DNA of 64,000 bases from NCBI GenBank assembly GCA_025175895.1, contig CM046001.1, forward strand, positions 27,414,314 to 27,478,313, written 5' to 3'. Every line of letters begins with the position of its first letter. Position 1 is the stretch's first letter. The DNA is from Wurfbainia villosa. Lineage: Eukaryota > Streptophyta > Magnoliopsida > Zingiberales > Zingiberaceae. Made by a program: the position numbers and the translations under genes. The notes below the pieces were generated by a model. The model did not search any database and was not told the origin of the DNA. It saw nothing but the letters and a program-made list of their open reading frames with translations. Of this stretch, positions 1-11,886 are shown in pieces.

Positions 1-2502
1 AACTATATTGAGCAACTAGGATCACTAGGTTTTGCGATAGATCATGAGTTAAGTATGGACTTAATTCTGCACAGTTTGTTTGATAGTTATGCATAATTTG
101 TGATGAACTATCGGATGAACGATATTAAATCCACCATTCCTGAGTTGATCAATATGCTCAAGACTGTAGAGCCTTCTGTTAAGAAAGACTAAAAGATGGT
201 GTTGCTGGTTGATTCCTCAAAGAAAGTTTCTAAGAGGAAATCAAAGCGTCAACCTAAAGGGAAGAAAAAGGCTAAGAAAGAAGAACCTACTCCAAAGGGT
301 TCTTGCCATCATTATAGCAAAGAAGGACATTAGCGAAGAAACTGCAAGATCTATCTTGAGTCATTGAAGAAAAAGAAGGCATTTGATGTCCTATCCTCTT
401 CAGGTATCTTCGTTATTGACTGTCATACTATTTCCTTAGACACTTGGGTATCGGATACTGGGTGTAGCTCACATATATGTAATGACATATAGGGGCTAAG
501 GAATAGCAGAAGACTCGTCAAGGGAGAATTAAATTTGTGAGTTGGCAATGGAGCAAAGGTTGATGTTGTGGCCATTGGCACATATTTGTTGAAACTCCCT
601 ACTGGACTTGTCTTAGAACTAGACAATCATTATTTTATTCCTCCACTGATAAAGAACATCGTTTCTATTTCTTGTCTAAATAGAAAAGGTTTTCATTTGA
701 CTTTTAGTAACAATTGTTGTTACATAACTTTGAATGAAGTTCTTTATAGAATTGGAACTTTATGCAATGAAATCTACATGTTAGATATATCCAATGACGT
801 ACTCAATATTAAAGCAAGCAATAAATGTGCTCGAATAGATGATCCACTATCATCTTACATGTGCCATTGTCGTCTTAGTCATATAAGTAAGAAATGTATG
901 TCCGAATTACACAAGTGTGGAATTTTAAAATCATCTGAATTGGATTCATTTGATATATGCGACTCATGCTTAAAAGGTAAGATGACAAAGTTATCTTTTA
1001 CTGGAAAAGATGAACTAGTGGAAGAGTTTCTTGGCCTCATATATAATGATGTATGTGGATCAATGTAACTCATGCACTAGGAGGATATAGCTACTTCATT
1101 ACTTTTATCGATGATCACTCACGATTTAGGTATGTATATCTAATGAGATATAAACCTGAGACCTTTGAAAAGTTCAGAGAGTTCAGAAATGAAATAGAGA
1201 AACAACTTGGTAAGAGTATTAAAATACTTCGATCCGATCGAGATGGTGAATACTTAAGTCAAAAATTTTAAGATTATTTAAGAGACAATGGAATATTGTC
1301 TCAATGGACTCTGCCTTATACACCACTACACAATAGTGTATCGAAAAAGGCGAAACTGAAGTCTGTTGGACATGGTTAGGTCGATGATGAATCCTGTGAG
1401 TCTTTCCAAATTCTTTTGAGATTATGCACTTGAGATAACTATTTACTTGCTAAACAGAGTCCCGAACTAAGGAAATCTCTACTATTCCATTTGAGAAATG
1501 GACTAGTAAGAAACCTCACCTATCTTATTTAAAGATATGGAATTGTTCTGCTTACATGAAGAGGACAATATCAGACAAGCTGGATGCTAAGTCTAATAAG
1601 TGTCTATTTATTGGCTACCCTAAGTAAACTAAGGGTTACCAATTCTATTATCTCTTGAAGCAAAAGGTGTTTATCTCGAGGCATTTATATTTCTAGAGAA
1701 AGAGTTTCTCTTACAGAAAAACAGTGGGAGTAAAGTTGAACTTATGGAAGTTCAAGAGACTCCAATAGACACTGAAGAGATGCCTAATCGAGAACCACAA
1801 TTGATTACTCATAGTGATGAGTCATCGATCGAACCTATAAAGACACAACATCTTCGGAGATCTAATAAAACACGCAATATTCCTGAGAGATATGGATTTC
1901 TCGTAAGTGAATCGAACAATATATTACTCATTGAGAATGAGGAGCCTACTAGTTACGAAGAAGTTCTGAAAAGTTCAGAAAGGGACAAGTGACTTACAGC
2001 CATAAAATCGGAAATGAATTTCATGTACGAAAACCAAGTTTGGAACTTGGTAGATCCATATGAAGGTATTACACCTATTGGGTGCAAGTGGGTTTTCAAG
2101 AAGAAAACTGGCATGGATGGTAATCTGACTATCTACAAAGCAAGGTTGGTGGCAAAAGTCTATTATCAAAGGCAAGGCGTTGACTATGACGAAACTTTTT
2201 CACCAGTAGCTATGCTTAAATCCATTTGAATATTCCTAGCTATAGGAGCTCATTATGATTATGAGATATGACAAATGAATATGAAAATAACTTTCCTTAA
2301 TGGAAATCTGCCTGAGGATGTATATATGATACAACTTGAGGATTTCACATCTATTGACAAAAATAAAATATGCAAGTTTCAATGATCCATTTATTAATTG
2401 AAGCAAGCATCTAGGAGTTTGAATATCCGTTTTGATGAGACAATCAAAGAGTTTGATTTCTTACAAAATCCAGATGAACCTTGTGTGCATGTATAAGAAG
2501 GT
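1..2502 (+). pseudogene. Element A, left part: broken Ty1/copia gag-pol
   Basis: The reading frame is recognisable as copia gag-pol but carries many stops and frameshifts. In order it shows a Gag C-terminus, a decayed zinc knuckle near 304-345 (second Cys is Tyr and a stop lies inside), a protease with the DTG catalytic triad at 454-462 followed by CSSHIC, a GAG-pre-integrase His/Cys region at about 860-1000, an integrase core from about 1040 with a frameshift near 1067, and the first part of reverse transcriptase (CKWVFKKK at about 2083). The frame stops abruptly at 2502, where element X is inserted; the rest of the same RT is found from 43678. Its closest relative in the window is element E. 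The upstream end, with the 5' LTR and most of gag, lies outside the window. As the outermost host of the nest it should be the oldest element here. Confidence 0.9.
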
Positions 2503-2734
2503 TGTTGGTGCAATTGGCCCGGACTCGAGTTTGACTCGAACTATATTTTGGTGTTAGACAAAACGCATGACATGGGATTGTCATGGAAAGTCCAACATGG
2601 GTTGGCCACGTAAATCCAAGTGTGTAGCCTTGGTGGTGAAAAGTCCAAGCATGGGGCTTGGTGTTGGGAAAATCCAAGCATAGGGCTTTTTGTTGGAAAA
2701 TCCAACATCGGCTGGCCACGTAAGTCCAAGTGTG
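2503..2734 (+). repeat. X 5' LTR, first part
   Basis: This matches the first 230 bases of the X 3' LTR at 42078, with the same start TGTTGGTGCAATTGG. It contains imperfect tandem copies of a unit built on AAGTCCAA..ATGGG..TTGG. It is cut at 2734 by element B; TSD GTGTG lies at 2730-2734 and 28629-28633. Confidence 0.92.
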
Positions 2735-4244
2735 TGTAGAGGAAATGTTGACCGCTAGAGGGGGGTGAATAGCGTCGTGGGATGCGTAGATGGAATTCGT
2801 TTCGTGTTCGTCTACAAATCTCGTTAGCGTGCAGCGGAAATAGAAATAATAGCAATAACGAAATGGATAAACACGCAATTACACAAGTATGTAACGTGGT
2901 TCGGAACCGAACGGTTCCTACTCCACGGATCGAGCTCTAAAAAGCTCTAGTGATGCACATGCAATCACTAATCACAAATAACTCCTCGGAATAATCCGGA
3001 GGCGGAGAAACCTCTTACAACAGATTACAAAAGTAATACAAGATAAAACAAGCAAATACAAAAAGAATACAACAATCTATGCAAAGAAAAACTTTACAAA
3101 TGCTCTTTTGATTGCTTGCTTTGTGGTTGCTTGAATTTCACTTGGAGACCCTAATTTGCAGCAACAAATCTCCCCAAAAGCTCTCAAGAAACGCTAGTGA
3201 TTTCCTCCTCCACGAGCTCCCTTTAAAGTTGCTACCTGGGCTGGAAATCGCCGATCAGTCGACTGGTCGGGACCATCAGTCGACTGATGACACTATTGCT
3301 GTGAGACAACGGTGTAATCAACGCTGGAAAAATCCAACGGATATGACATCAGTCGACTGATAGAGCCTTCACTTGACTGCTAACCCCAGCAGTCGAGTCA
3401 GGCTCCATTCTGTGCCCAAATTCTCGAGCATCAGTTGACTGATTACACTATCAGTCGACTGCTCGAGCCAGCAGTCGACTGCCCACCTCTGGCAATCGGG
3501 ACACTTCCCGCAGTCAAACCCTAGTTGACTCACACCAGTCGACTGTCATATGGCATCAGTCGACTGACACACCTCAAACATGAGGTTTTAACCTCAAACA
3601 TGATGTTTAACCCAAGTATGGTGCCCCCATACTTGCTAGACCACCCATAGCCTAGACCTAGGTCTTCTAGCCACCTCTGTCAGCCTCGCACCTATCGGAT
3701 CCCTCCAAGTCATCTATGACTTGTTCATCCATACGCTAGCCTTCAGGTGCTTCCATCGGCTATGTCATGCTAACGGTGTCTACACCGCCAAGGCATATTG
3801 GACTTACTCTGCCAAGACTATGCTTGGACTTTACGCCGCCAACCATTGGACTTATGCTGCCAAAACTCCCGCTTGGACTTTACGCGGCCAATATCAAACC
3901 CCTTGGACTTCTCAAATGCCAAGACTCAAGCTTGGACTTTCCCTTGCCAACCCATGCTGGACTTTCCATGCCAAGACCCATGCTTAGACTTTTCCTTGCC
4001 AAGATCCATGCTTGGACTTTACATGCCAAGTACTCAAGACTTGGACTTTCCATGACATGGTCAACTCCAGTCAACCATAAAAATCCCCCTCGAGTCAAAC
4101 TCGAGTCCGGTCAATCATGACCCGGGTCGATTATGCCAACAATCTTCCCAAAACATTATCAGACATCAATGTCAAACTTCTATGTCAAACATCAAAACAT
4201 CACTCGAGTCCGGTCAATCGTAACCTGGGCCAATTGCACCAATA
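2735..4244 (-). repeat. B 3' LTR
   Basis: It pairs with 7941-8927 plus 28037-28628. Read on the minus strand it has three zones: a GGACTTT/CCAAG tandem-repeat zone (about 4060-3790), a zone with seven exact CAGTCGACTG palindromes (3570-3255), and a weak TATA-like CTTTAAAG at 3221-3228, followed by the transcribed part ending in the conserved CTATTCACCCCCCTCTAG block. The CA end is mutated to TA at 4243-4244. Confidence 0.9.
3255..3570. repeat. CAGTCGACTG palindrome array (B 3' LTR)
   Basis: Seven exact copies of the 10-bp perfect palindrome CAGTCGACTG, several extended to ATCAGTCGACTGAT, plus variants such as CAGTTGACTG lie in about 315 bases. The array sits immediately upstream (minus sense) of the TATA-like box at 3221-3228. 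Confidence 0.9.
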
Positions 4245-4257
4245 ATCTCCCCCTTTT
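4245..4257 (-). other. B polypurine tract
   Basis: On the minus strand this reads AAAAAGGGGGAGAT, directly next to the 3' LTR start. It is the expected plus-strand DNA primer site of an LTR element. Confidence 0.85.
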
Positions 4258-4585
4258 TGATGTTTAACAAAAACACATACCTTTGAGTTAGAACACTAAC
4301 TCAAATCTCCTTACCAATTATCCCAAATTGATAATTTCACTTTCTCCCCAATTCTCCGAATTGACAATTGATAACATCAATTAATAACACTCTCCATAAC
4401 ATTCTCTCCCAAAACATTCTTCCCCTTTTTGACTAACATCAAAAAGGTTCTCTCCAAGGAGGTCAATGTCTCATGTCCCGATGAGATATTACAATCTCCC
4501 CTCTGGTCCAAAAATACCTAGGATGTCTACCATCTTCTTAGTGATAAGTCTCATATCACTTAAGAGAGACAATCCTATACACTCT

Positions 4586-4603
4586 CCCAATTTCCAAATT
4601 GGG
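4586..4603. repeat. Small hairpin near B purine tract
   Basis: CCCAATTT, two bases, AAATTGGG: a perfect 8-bp stem. A related hairpin is at the matching place in element C (about 10603-10618). Confidence 0.75.
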
Positions 4604-4645
4604 TATCTCAAAATCCCATTTTTTCTCCTCATGAGGAAAAATACG

Positions 4646-4666
4646 ATCCATCATCCCATGATGGAT
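4646..4666. repeat. Small hairpin near B purine tract
   Basis: ATCCATCAT, three bases, ATGATGGAT: a perfect 9-bp stem. Element C has a near copy at about 10690-10710. Confidence 0.75.
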
Positions 4667-4955
4667 ACCTCCCTCTAAAGGCTTGCTCCCCCTTAACCAT
4701 TGCACTAACAATGTCCTTGGGAAGTCCCTAAGCCAATAGGAACTCTAAACCATAAAAAATAAGGTTCAAAGTTCAAACATGAACTCTCCACACCTTAAAT
4801 TTGATACATCATCCTAACACCTCTCCTAATCCATATCCAATGGATTTTCACCCTTTATAATGCTTCCCAAAGTATATCCTAGGGTTATGAGTGGTTAGGG
4901 AACTTTACCATGGCTGAAAACGGGCTAAACAACCTTGTTTTTCTTGAAATTAGCT

Positions 4956-5025
4956 TAGCAGTCGAGTCATTCAGAAATCAGTCGACTGTCTTGCACATCA
5001 GTCGACTGCCACCAAGGGCAGTCGA
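4956..5025. repeat. CAGTCGACTG array in B tail
   Basis: Three exact palindromes and one half-altered copy lie within 70 bases. They are followed by a dyad in which TAACTGAAAA faces TTTTCAGTTA. This array is in the internal tail and not in an LTR. Confidence 0.8.
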
Positions 5026-6162
5026 CTGATAACTGAAAAATCCGATTTTCAGTTATCAGAAATGAGTTTCAAAAATTTATAAATAAATATACGTATATCG
5101 AAAAATCAAGAAAATTCATACGTATACTATATATGACCAATACAATGGGTGAAAAATATTTGAAAATTATTTTACCTATAAAATAGTGAAATTGACACAA
5201 AGTTCAAAACCATTAAAATTTTCAATGTTTTGGCCCTACTTTGTATCAACTTCATCAATGGTGATTGCTATCAAAAGATAAACTTCACTAAGGTTTTCTA
5301 AAATGATTTAAAAATATTTTTGAAAACCTATATTGGATCATGTTCCTTGGGCTCAATATACATGACTTGTACACAAGCTTTCCCAATGATCCACCTTTAG
5401 TTAAAGATGAGTTTTAGTTCATCTAGATGCAAAAACTATGCACCTTGAACTTAACTTATATCCTAGCATTTCACATGCATCTAGGGTGTATAAATATACA
5501 TTCATGTCAATGTAATGTGAGATGTGGATTTTGTTCTCTTAATCTAGGGTTTCATGCATTTTTCTAAGGCAACCCTACTTGATTCCCTTATACATGGGAC
5601 TTCAAGTCATGCCAAAGTCCTTAAATCAATTTTCATTAATTTAAATGCATAAAGTATGATCATGACATAAATGATAGCAATAATTAAGCATGACCAATGA
5701 TCATGATGTCATGACATATGATATAATCTAAAAACACATAACATTAATCCTTAATCCTAAATATGATCATGATATATTAAATGGTAAAAATAAATATGAT
5801 GTCATGGCATGTTATATGGCAATCAAAGCATGACATATGAAATGTATAGGTATAATAATACCTAAATTTTAATATTAATTATCATTTGATATAATTAAAT
5901 ATATTTTGCCATATTATCACTTTTCTCCCAAATGTACTAAAAACCCAAAATGACACACTATGACCTCTAAACCTAAATTGTGTCAATTTAATTGATTTTT
6001 CATAATCTTCAAGGTATATTGGCACATCCTAAAATCTTTTAGGATATAAGATCAAAACACATTCCCAAGGTAACCATAACCTTGAAAATGATCTAAAGTG
6101 CCACCTTTATCATAATTGGGTTAACTACCTTTCCAATCAAGGTTGGCACACCCTAAACCCAT

Positions 6163-7867
6163 CTAGCGTGAATCAATCACGCTCTTAGGAACCCAAAACC
6201 TATTTGAGCTCCTAGGGTTTACTAGGTATTCCTTAGAGATAACCTCCCTAGATACCTTCCTAATGACCCTTCTAGGCTTGTTAGCCTTGGCCATTTGGGT
6301 CTTGCCATGGTTAACTCTAGGGGTAACTCTCCTTGTAACCTTCTTAGTGGTCACCCTAAATTTTTTAAAAACTCTAGCCACTAGGCACATACCTTGGTTA
6401 CCTTTAGGGATGGCTTTCCTAGTAACCTTGGTCTTCCTAGACCTAGTTTGTATTCCATAATCAAATGGACACTATGATAAGCCACCTTAGGCTTAGATTT
6501 GTGACCCAAACCTTTCTTTTGTCTCTTAGGCCCTATGTGTTGACTTTGAGATCTAAACCCTTGACTTTTACCATTTGACCCTTTTATTTGGTTTTGCATC
6601 TTTGTTAAGGTCTTTTCAAGTTTCTTAAGCCTTGACCTCAAGGCTTGATTTTCAACCTCTAATTGCCCAATTTTAGAATTTTGATTTAATCCTTGAGCAT
6701 GGTTCTTCCTAGGCATATGCCTAGTCTATTTAGGGTTAAAACCTAGGTGCTCTTGTACCTTTCTAATTGTCTCCCTAGGTAGAATTGGTCTAGAATTATT
6801 TAACCTAGATTTGTCCTTACATAAGATATTTTTAGAGACATTAGTCCCAAATTTCTCCTTATTTAAAAAGTGGACATTTTTAGCTCCTAAACAAAAATAT
6901 TTGTTATTTCTAACATGTTTTTCATGATAAATTGCAAGAGAATTAAAATTCCTAGCATGCTTTTTGACATTTAAATTAGAAAGAACATTACTAAAATATA
7001 CCTTAGGGTTAGTCTTAGCTCCCCCTACATGTGATGCTCCATTTTGGGTCTTTTTGCTCCCCCTAGGGCATTGACTCCTATAATGCCCCGGTAGCCGACA
7101 TTTGAAGCAAATCACTTGCTCCTTGCTCTTTTGCGTTGAGGCACCAGTCTCCTTGACTTTTGGCATGGGTGGAGCCTTCTTGACTCTTTTTGGGCACTTA
7201 CTCTTGTAGTACCCGGATTCCCTACACTCAAAATAAATTATATGATTTTTGTTTAAAACCAAATTGCTTGAGTTACCTAGGGTGGTAGTGAGGTTCTCTT
7301 GAGCTTGCTCTTCCTCTCTACTGGATGTAGATGGCTCCTCTTGAGATTGCTCCGGTGTGGATGGTTTCTCCTCCCCCTCAATCCTTGAAGTGGAGGTTCT
7401 TCCACTTTTTCTTCCTCTTCCACCGATTCGGAGGTTGACTCCCTATCAACTTCCGAATCCTTACTCGCTTGTGAGGATGTGGATTCATCTTTGGCCTCCT
7501 CTTCTTGAGTCGGTGATGGATCTTCATGGAGCTTGGCCAATTCTCTCCAAAGCTCCTCGGCATCCATACAATCACCTAGGCTACACAAGAAGTCATTAGG
7601 AATTAAATCAAAACTAAATTTGATTACCTTCTTGTTTTTCTCAAATTGTTGGAGTTGCTCCTCACTCCATATTTTCTTTTTGAGGAAGCCACCTTTTGGT
7701 CTTCTTGGATATTCAAATCCTTCCGTTAAAATGGACCACTCCTCAAAATCTCTCATCATGATAAAATCTTCAATTCTTCTCTTCCAAGAATTGAAGCCTT
7801 CTTGTCCATATAGGGTGTAAGGCACCGGTGTGTTGATGTCCCAACCTAGTTGTTCTTCCAACTCCAT
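6163..7867 (-). pseudogene. B gag: copia-type Gag with two CCHC zinc knuckles, broken
   Basis: Gag packages element RNA into cytoplasmic virus-like particles. The chosen start at 7867 (MELEEQLGWDINTP) matches the start of C gag (MEFQNKLGWDINTP). In order there is an N-terminal Gag domain, an acidic Ser/Glu linker, knuckle 1 (F-E-C-R-E-S-G-Y-Y-K-S-K-C, first Cys and the His lost), knuckle 2 (CFKCRLPGHYRSQC, intact), a Lys-rich region, a coiled coil (ENQALRSRLKKLEKTL), then a basic C-terminus ending WVPKSVIDSR and a stop. There is a frameshift near 7380, a stop at 6726 and another frameshift near 6385. Protease, integrase and RT should follow in a complete copia element, but the frame ends here. 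Confidence 0.85.
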
Positions 7868-7926
7868 CTTCACCCTCTAGCGTCTTTGTCTTTGCTCCCG
7901 GTGGTTAGTCCGTATAAGAGCACCAG

Positions 7927-7940
7927 ACTCTGATACCAAT
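7927..7940 (-). other. B primer-binding site
   Basis: The minus strand reads ATTGGTATCAGAGT directly after the 5' LTR, complementary to the 3' end of plant initiator tRNA-Met. Confidence 0.9.
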
Positions 7941-8927
7941 TGTAAAGGAAATGTTGATCGCTAGAGGGGGGGTGAATAGCGTCGTGGGATGCGTAGATGG
8001 AATTCATTTCGTGTTCGTCTACAAATCTCGTTAGCGCGCAGCGGAAATAGAAATAATAGCAATAACGAAATGGACAAACACGCAATTACACAAGTATGTA
8101 ATGTGGTTCGGAACCGAACGGTTTCTACTCCACGGATCGAACTCTAAAGAGCTCTAGTGATGCACACGCAATCACTAATCACAAATAACTCCTTCTCGGA
8201 ACAATCCGGAGACGGAGAAACCTCTTACAACAGATTACAAAAGTAATACAAGATAAAACAAGCAAATACAAAAAGAATACAACAATCTATGCAAAGAAAA
8301 ACTTTACAAATGCTCTTTTGATTGCTTGCTTTGTGGTTGCTTGAATTGCACTTGGAGACCCTGATTTGCAGCAACAAATCACCCCAAAAGCTCTCAAGAA
8401 ACGCTGGTGATTTCCTCCTCCACGAGCTCTCTTTAAAGCTACTACCTGGGCTGGAAATCGCCGATCAGTCGACTAGTCGGGACCATCAGTCGACTGATGA
8501 CACTATTGCTGTGAGACAACGGTGTAATCCACGCTGGAAAAATCCAACGGATATGACATCAGTCGACTGATCATGTCCATCGATCCGATAGAGCCTTCAC
8601 TCATTGCTAACCCGGCGGTTGAGTCAACTCCATACATGCCCCTAAATTCTCGAGCAGCACCGGTGATCACACTATCGATCGGATCATTTCAGCCAATGAT
8701 CATCGCCCACCTGACGATCATTGCTGGGATATTCTGATCAAACCCTAGTTGACTCACACCAGTCGACCGCCATATGGCACCAGTCGACTGACACACTTCA
8801 AACATGAGGTTAAACCAAAGTATGGTGCCCCAATACTTGCTAGACCACCGGTAGCCTAGACATAACCCTTCTAGCCACCTCCGTCAGCCTCGGCCCTATC
8901 GGATCCCTCCAAGTCATCCATAACTTG
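7941..8927 (-). repeat. B 5' LTR, part next to gag
   Basis: It matches 2735 onward of the B 3' LTR (start TGTAAAGGAAATGTTG). It includes the palindrome array at about 8464-8790 and a CTTTAAAG box at 8431-8438. Much of 8572-8745 has CGATCGG-type sequence where the sister LTR has CAGTCGACTG. It is cut at 8927 by element C and resumes at 28037. Confidence 0.9.
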
Positions 8928-10309
8928 TGTAAGATATTTGAGGTCGCTAGAGGGGGAGTGAATAGCAGTGAATTCGTTTCGTCGTTAGAATTCGATCGTG
9001 GTCGTCTCTACAATTTCGTTAGTACGCAACGGAAATAGAAATAATAACGAAATACGACAAACACAACAAGAACATGAGTATGTAACGTGGTTCGGAACCG
9101 CACGGTTCCTACTCCACGGATCGAGCTCTACGAGCTCTAGTGATGGACACGCAACCACTAATAAACACTCCTTCTCGGAACAATCCGGAGGCGGAGAAAC
9201 CTCGTACAAGATGATTACAACAATAATCAAATAGATACAAGCAAATACAATAATGAAATACAAATGCAAGTAAAGGAAAACACTTTACAAGAGCTTTAGA
9301 CTGCTTGATCTTTGATTGCCTTGAACTAGCTTTGAAGGACTGGAAAGCACCAACTTTCCCATTCAATTTTGCCCAAGAAAATCACTGTCTTTTCCTCCAT
9401 CAGGAGCTCCTTTTATAGCTTCAACCTGTGCTGGAAATGATCGATCAGTCAACTGCTCGGGACCATTAGTCGACTGATCACACTGTTGCTGTGAGACAAC
9501 AGTGTAATCCACGCTGAAAAAATCCAACGGCTAGGACATCAGTCGACTGATCAAACACATCAGTCGACTGATGAAGTATCACTCGACTGCTTGTCCCAGC
9601 GGTCGAGTGAGATTCCATTCTGTGCCCTAAAATCCGAGCATCATCACCGATCGATCACACGATCGGGCCGATCGTCATTGCCAATCACCGATCGCCCACC
9701 TATGGCAGTCGACTGCTAGGGCAATTCCCGCAGTCAAACCCTAGTTGACTATGCCAGTCGACTGCCACATGGCATCAGTCGACTGACACACCTTAAACAT
9801 GAGGTTTTAACCCAAATATGGTGTCTCCATACTTGCTAGACTACCCTTAGCCTAGACCTAAGCCTTCTAGCCACCTCCATCAGCCTCACGCCTCTCGGAT
9901 CCCTCCAAGTCATCCATGACTTGTTCATCCATCGCGCTAGCCTTCAGGTGCTTCCATCAGCTATGTCATACTAACGGTATCTATATCGCTAAGGCACATT
10001 GGACTTACGCCGCCAAGACTCCCGCTTGGACTTTACGCCGCCAATACCAAATCCCTTAGACTTCTCAAGTGCCAAGACTCAAGCTTGGACTTTCCCTTGC
10101 CAACCCATGTTGGACTTTCCATGCCAAGTACCCATGACTTGGACTTTCCTTGCCAAGACCCATGCTTGGACTTTTCCCAAATGCCAAGTGTCCCACTTGG
10201 ACTTTCCCATGACAATCACATTGTCATATGTTTTTGTCGAAACATCGAAACATCACTCGAGTTAAACTCAAGTCCTGGTCAATCGTGACCTGGGCCGATT
10301 GCTCCAACA
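8928..10309 (-). repeat. C 3' LTR
   Basis: At 1382 bp it pairs with 25400-25955 plus 27191-28031. On the minus strand it shows the GGACTTT tandem repeats (10215-9990), the CAGTCGACTG array (9788-9444), then TATAAAA (9417-9411). At 9644-9705 palindromes present in the sister LTR are replaced by CCGATCG-like sequence. Confidence 0.92.
9411..9417 (-). promoter_or_regulatory. TATA box of C 3' LTR
   Basis: The minus strand reads GCTATAAAAGGAGC. It lies about 27 bases downstream of the palindrome array, as in the sister LTR at 25882-25888. Confidence 0.7.
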
Positions 10310-10323
10310 ATCTCCCCCTTTTT
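10310..10323 (-). other. C polypurine tract
   Basis: The minus strand reads AAAAAGGGGGAGAT next to the LTR. It has the same sequence and position as in B. Confidence 0.85.
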
Positions 10324-11671
10324 GATGTTTGACAAAAACCAAACAAAACATTGAGTTAGAACACTAACTCAACTCCCTTACCAATTATCCCAAATTGGTA
10401 ATCTTAAACATTCTCCAAAAGTTCTCCCCCAAACATTCTCTCCCTTTTTGACTAACATCAAAAAGGTCTTCTCTCCAAGAAGGTCAATGTCTCATGTCCC
10501 AATGAGATCTTACAATCTCCCCTTTGGTCTAAAAATACCTAGGATGTCTACCATCTTCCTAGTGATAAGTCTCATATCACTCAAGAGAGGCAATCCTACC
10601 CAATTTCTAAATTGGGTATCAAGAATCCATCAATTTTCCCAATTGATGATACTCTCCCAATACCTTCTCCCCCTTCAAGAAAAGAAACACATCCATCATC
10701 CCAAGATGGATAACTCCCCCTAAAGGCTTGCTCCCCCTTGACCATTGCACCAACAATGTCCTTGGGAAGTCCCTAAGCCAATAGGAACTCTAAACCATCA
10801 AAATTAAGGTTCTAAGTTCAAACCTGAACTTTCCACACCTTAAATTTGATACAAACTCTAACACCTCTCCTAATCTATATCCAATGGATTTTCACCCTTT
10901 ATAATGCTTTCCAAAGCATATCCTAGGGTTAGGAGTGGTTAGGGACCTTTATCGCAGCTGAAATCGGGCTAACCAAACCTAGTTTTCCCGAAGTCAGTAT
11001 TGACAGTCGACTCTGTCAGCTACTAGTCGACTGATGTGTCCATCAGTTGACTGGCACAAAGCAATAGTCGAGTGATATTGCGCTGCAGTCGAGTCCAAAC
11101 GCTGCCCATCACCGATCGCTCAGAGAACGATCGATAACTAAAAACCTGATTTTCAGATATCAGACTCGACTTTTGGAAATTCATAAGTAATTTTACGTAA
11201 ATAAAAAAAATCACGAAACTTGATACGTATATTACTTATCACACATACAATCGGTGAAAAATTTTGAAAAAATATTTTTACCATGAAGATAGGAGATTGG
11301 TACAAAGCTCAAAATCTATTAAAACTTTAAAGTTTTTGATCTACTTTGTATCAACTTCTACAATGATGATGGCTATCAAAAGATAGACTTCACCAAGGTT
11401 TTCTAAATTGATTTTAAAATATTTTTGAAAACCTATTTTGAACCATGGTTTATTGGCTAAATATACATAACTTGTATATTAGCTTTCCTTATGATTCTTG
11501 GTGATAATTAAAATAAGTTTGAGTTCATCTAGATGCACTACCTATGCACCTTGAACCTAACTTATTATCCTAGCATCTCACATGTATCTAGGGTGTATAA
11601 ATACACATACATGTCAATGTGATGTGAGATGTGAAGTTATTCTCTCTGAATTAGGGTTTCATGCATTTTTC
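10324..11671 (-). other. C tail, part nearest the 3' LTR
   Basis: Non-coding and alignable by eye with the B tail at 4258-5570. It holds small hairpins near 10603-10710 and a decayed palindrome array (about 10998-11140). It also has the conserved TTTGTATCAACTTC stretch. Similarity to B breaks off near 11672. Confidence 0.75.
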
Positions 11672-11886
11672 TAAGACATGACATGTTATATGATAAGATG
11701 AAATTTCATGTCATGATATAGCAATTTTCATAAACCAATACATTAATACAAATACACACTCAAACACGCATGATTTTCACAAACAAAAATTTCATTCAAT
11801 TTAAAAAGATTTCAGTTTCTTACATCCAAAATAGAGATTTGATATGATCAATCTCACTACAAAAACTGAAAAACAACAAAAAAAAT

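Larger units (their letters stand above)
4258..6162 (-). other. B non-coding tail between gag and 3' LTR
   Basis: About 1.9 kb of AT-rich DNA lies where pol would be expected and shows no pol-like frame. It holds a cluster of small perfect hairpins near the purine tract (4586-4603, 4646-4666), a short palindrome array (4956-5025), and stretches shared with the tails of C (about 10320-11660 and 14185-14370) and X (40481-42063). Shared stretches include TTTGTATCAACTTC, ATCAAAAGATA and TGACACACTATGACC. Confidence 0.8.

Noticed and set aside
1053..1271. Retroviral-type integrase as an endogenous plant virus
   Set aside because: Domain order protease-integrase-RT-RNase H and DTG/YVDD context are Ty1/copia; no movement or coat protein of pararetroviruses is present.
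3255..3570. Regularly repeated palindrome as a CRISPR array
   Set aside because: The repeats are 10-14 bp with irregular spacing, lie inside plant LTRs and have no cas genes nearby; the setting is eukaryotic.
3721..4120. Overlapping ORFs reading LDFPCQ/WTFHAK repeats as proteins
   Set aside because: They arise in several frames from the GGACTTT tandem repeats of LTRs and recur wherever those repeats do (10000, 27700, 28100, 42100, 47500). No protein-like conservation.
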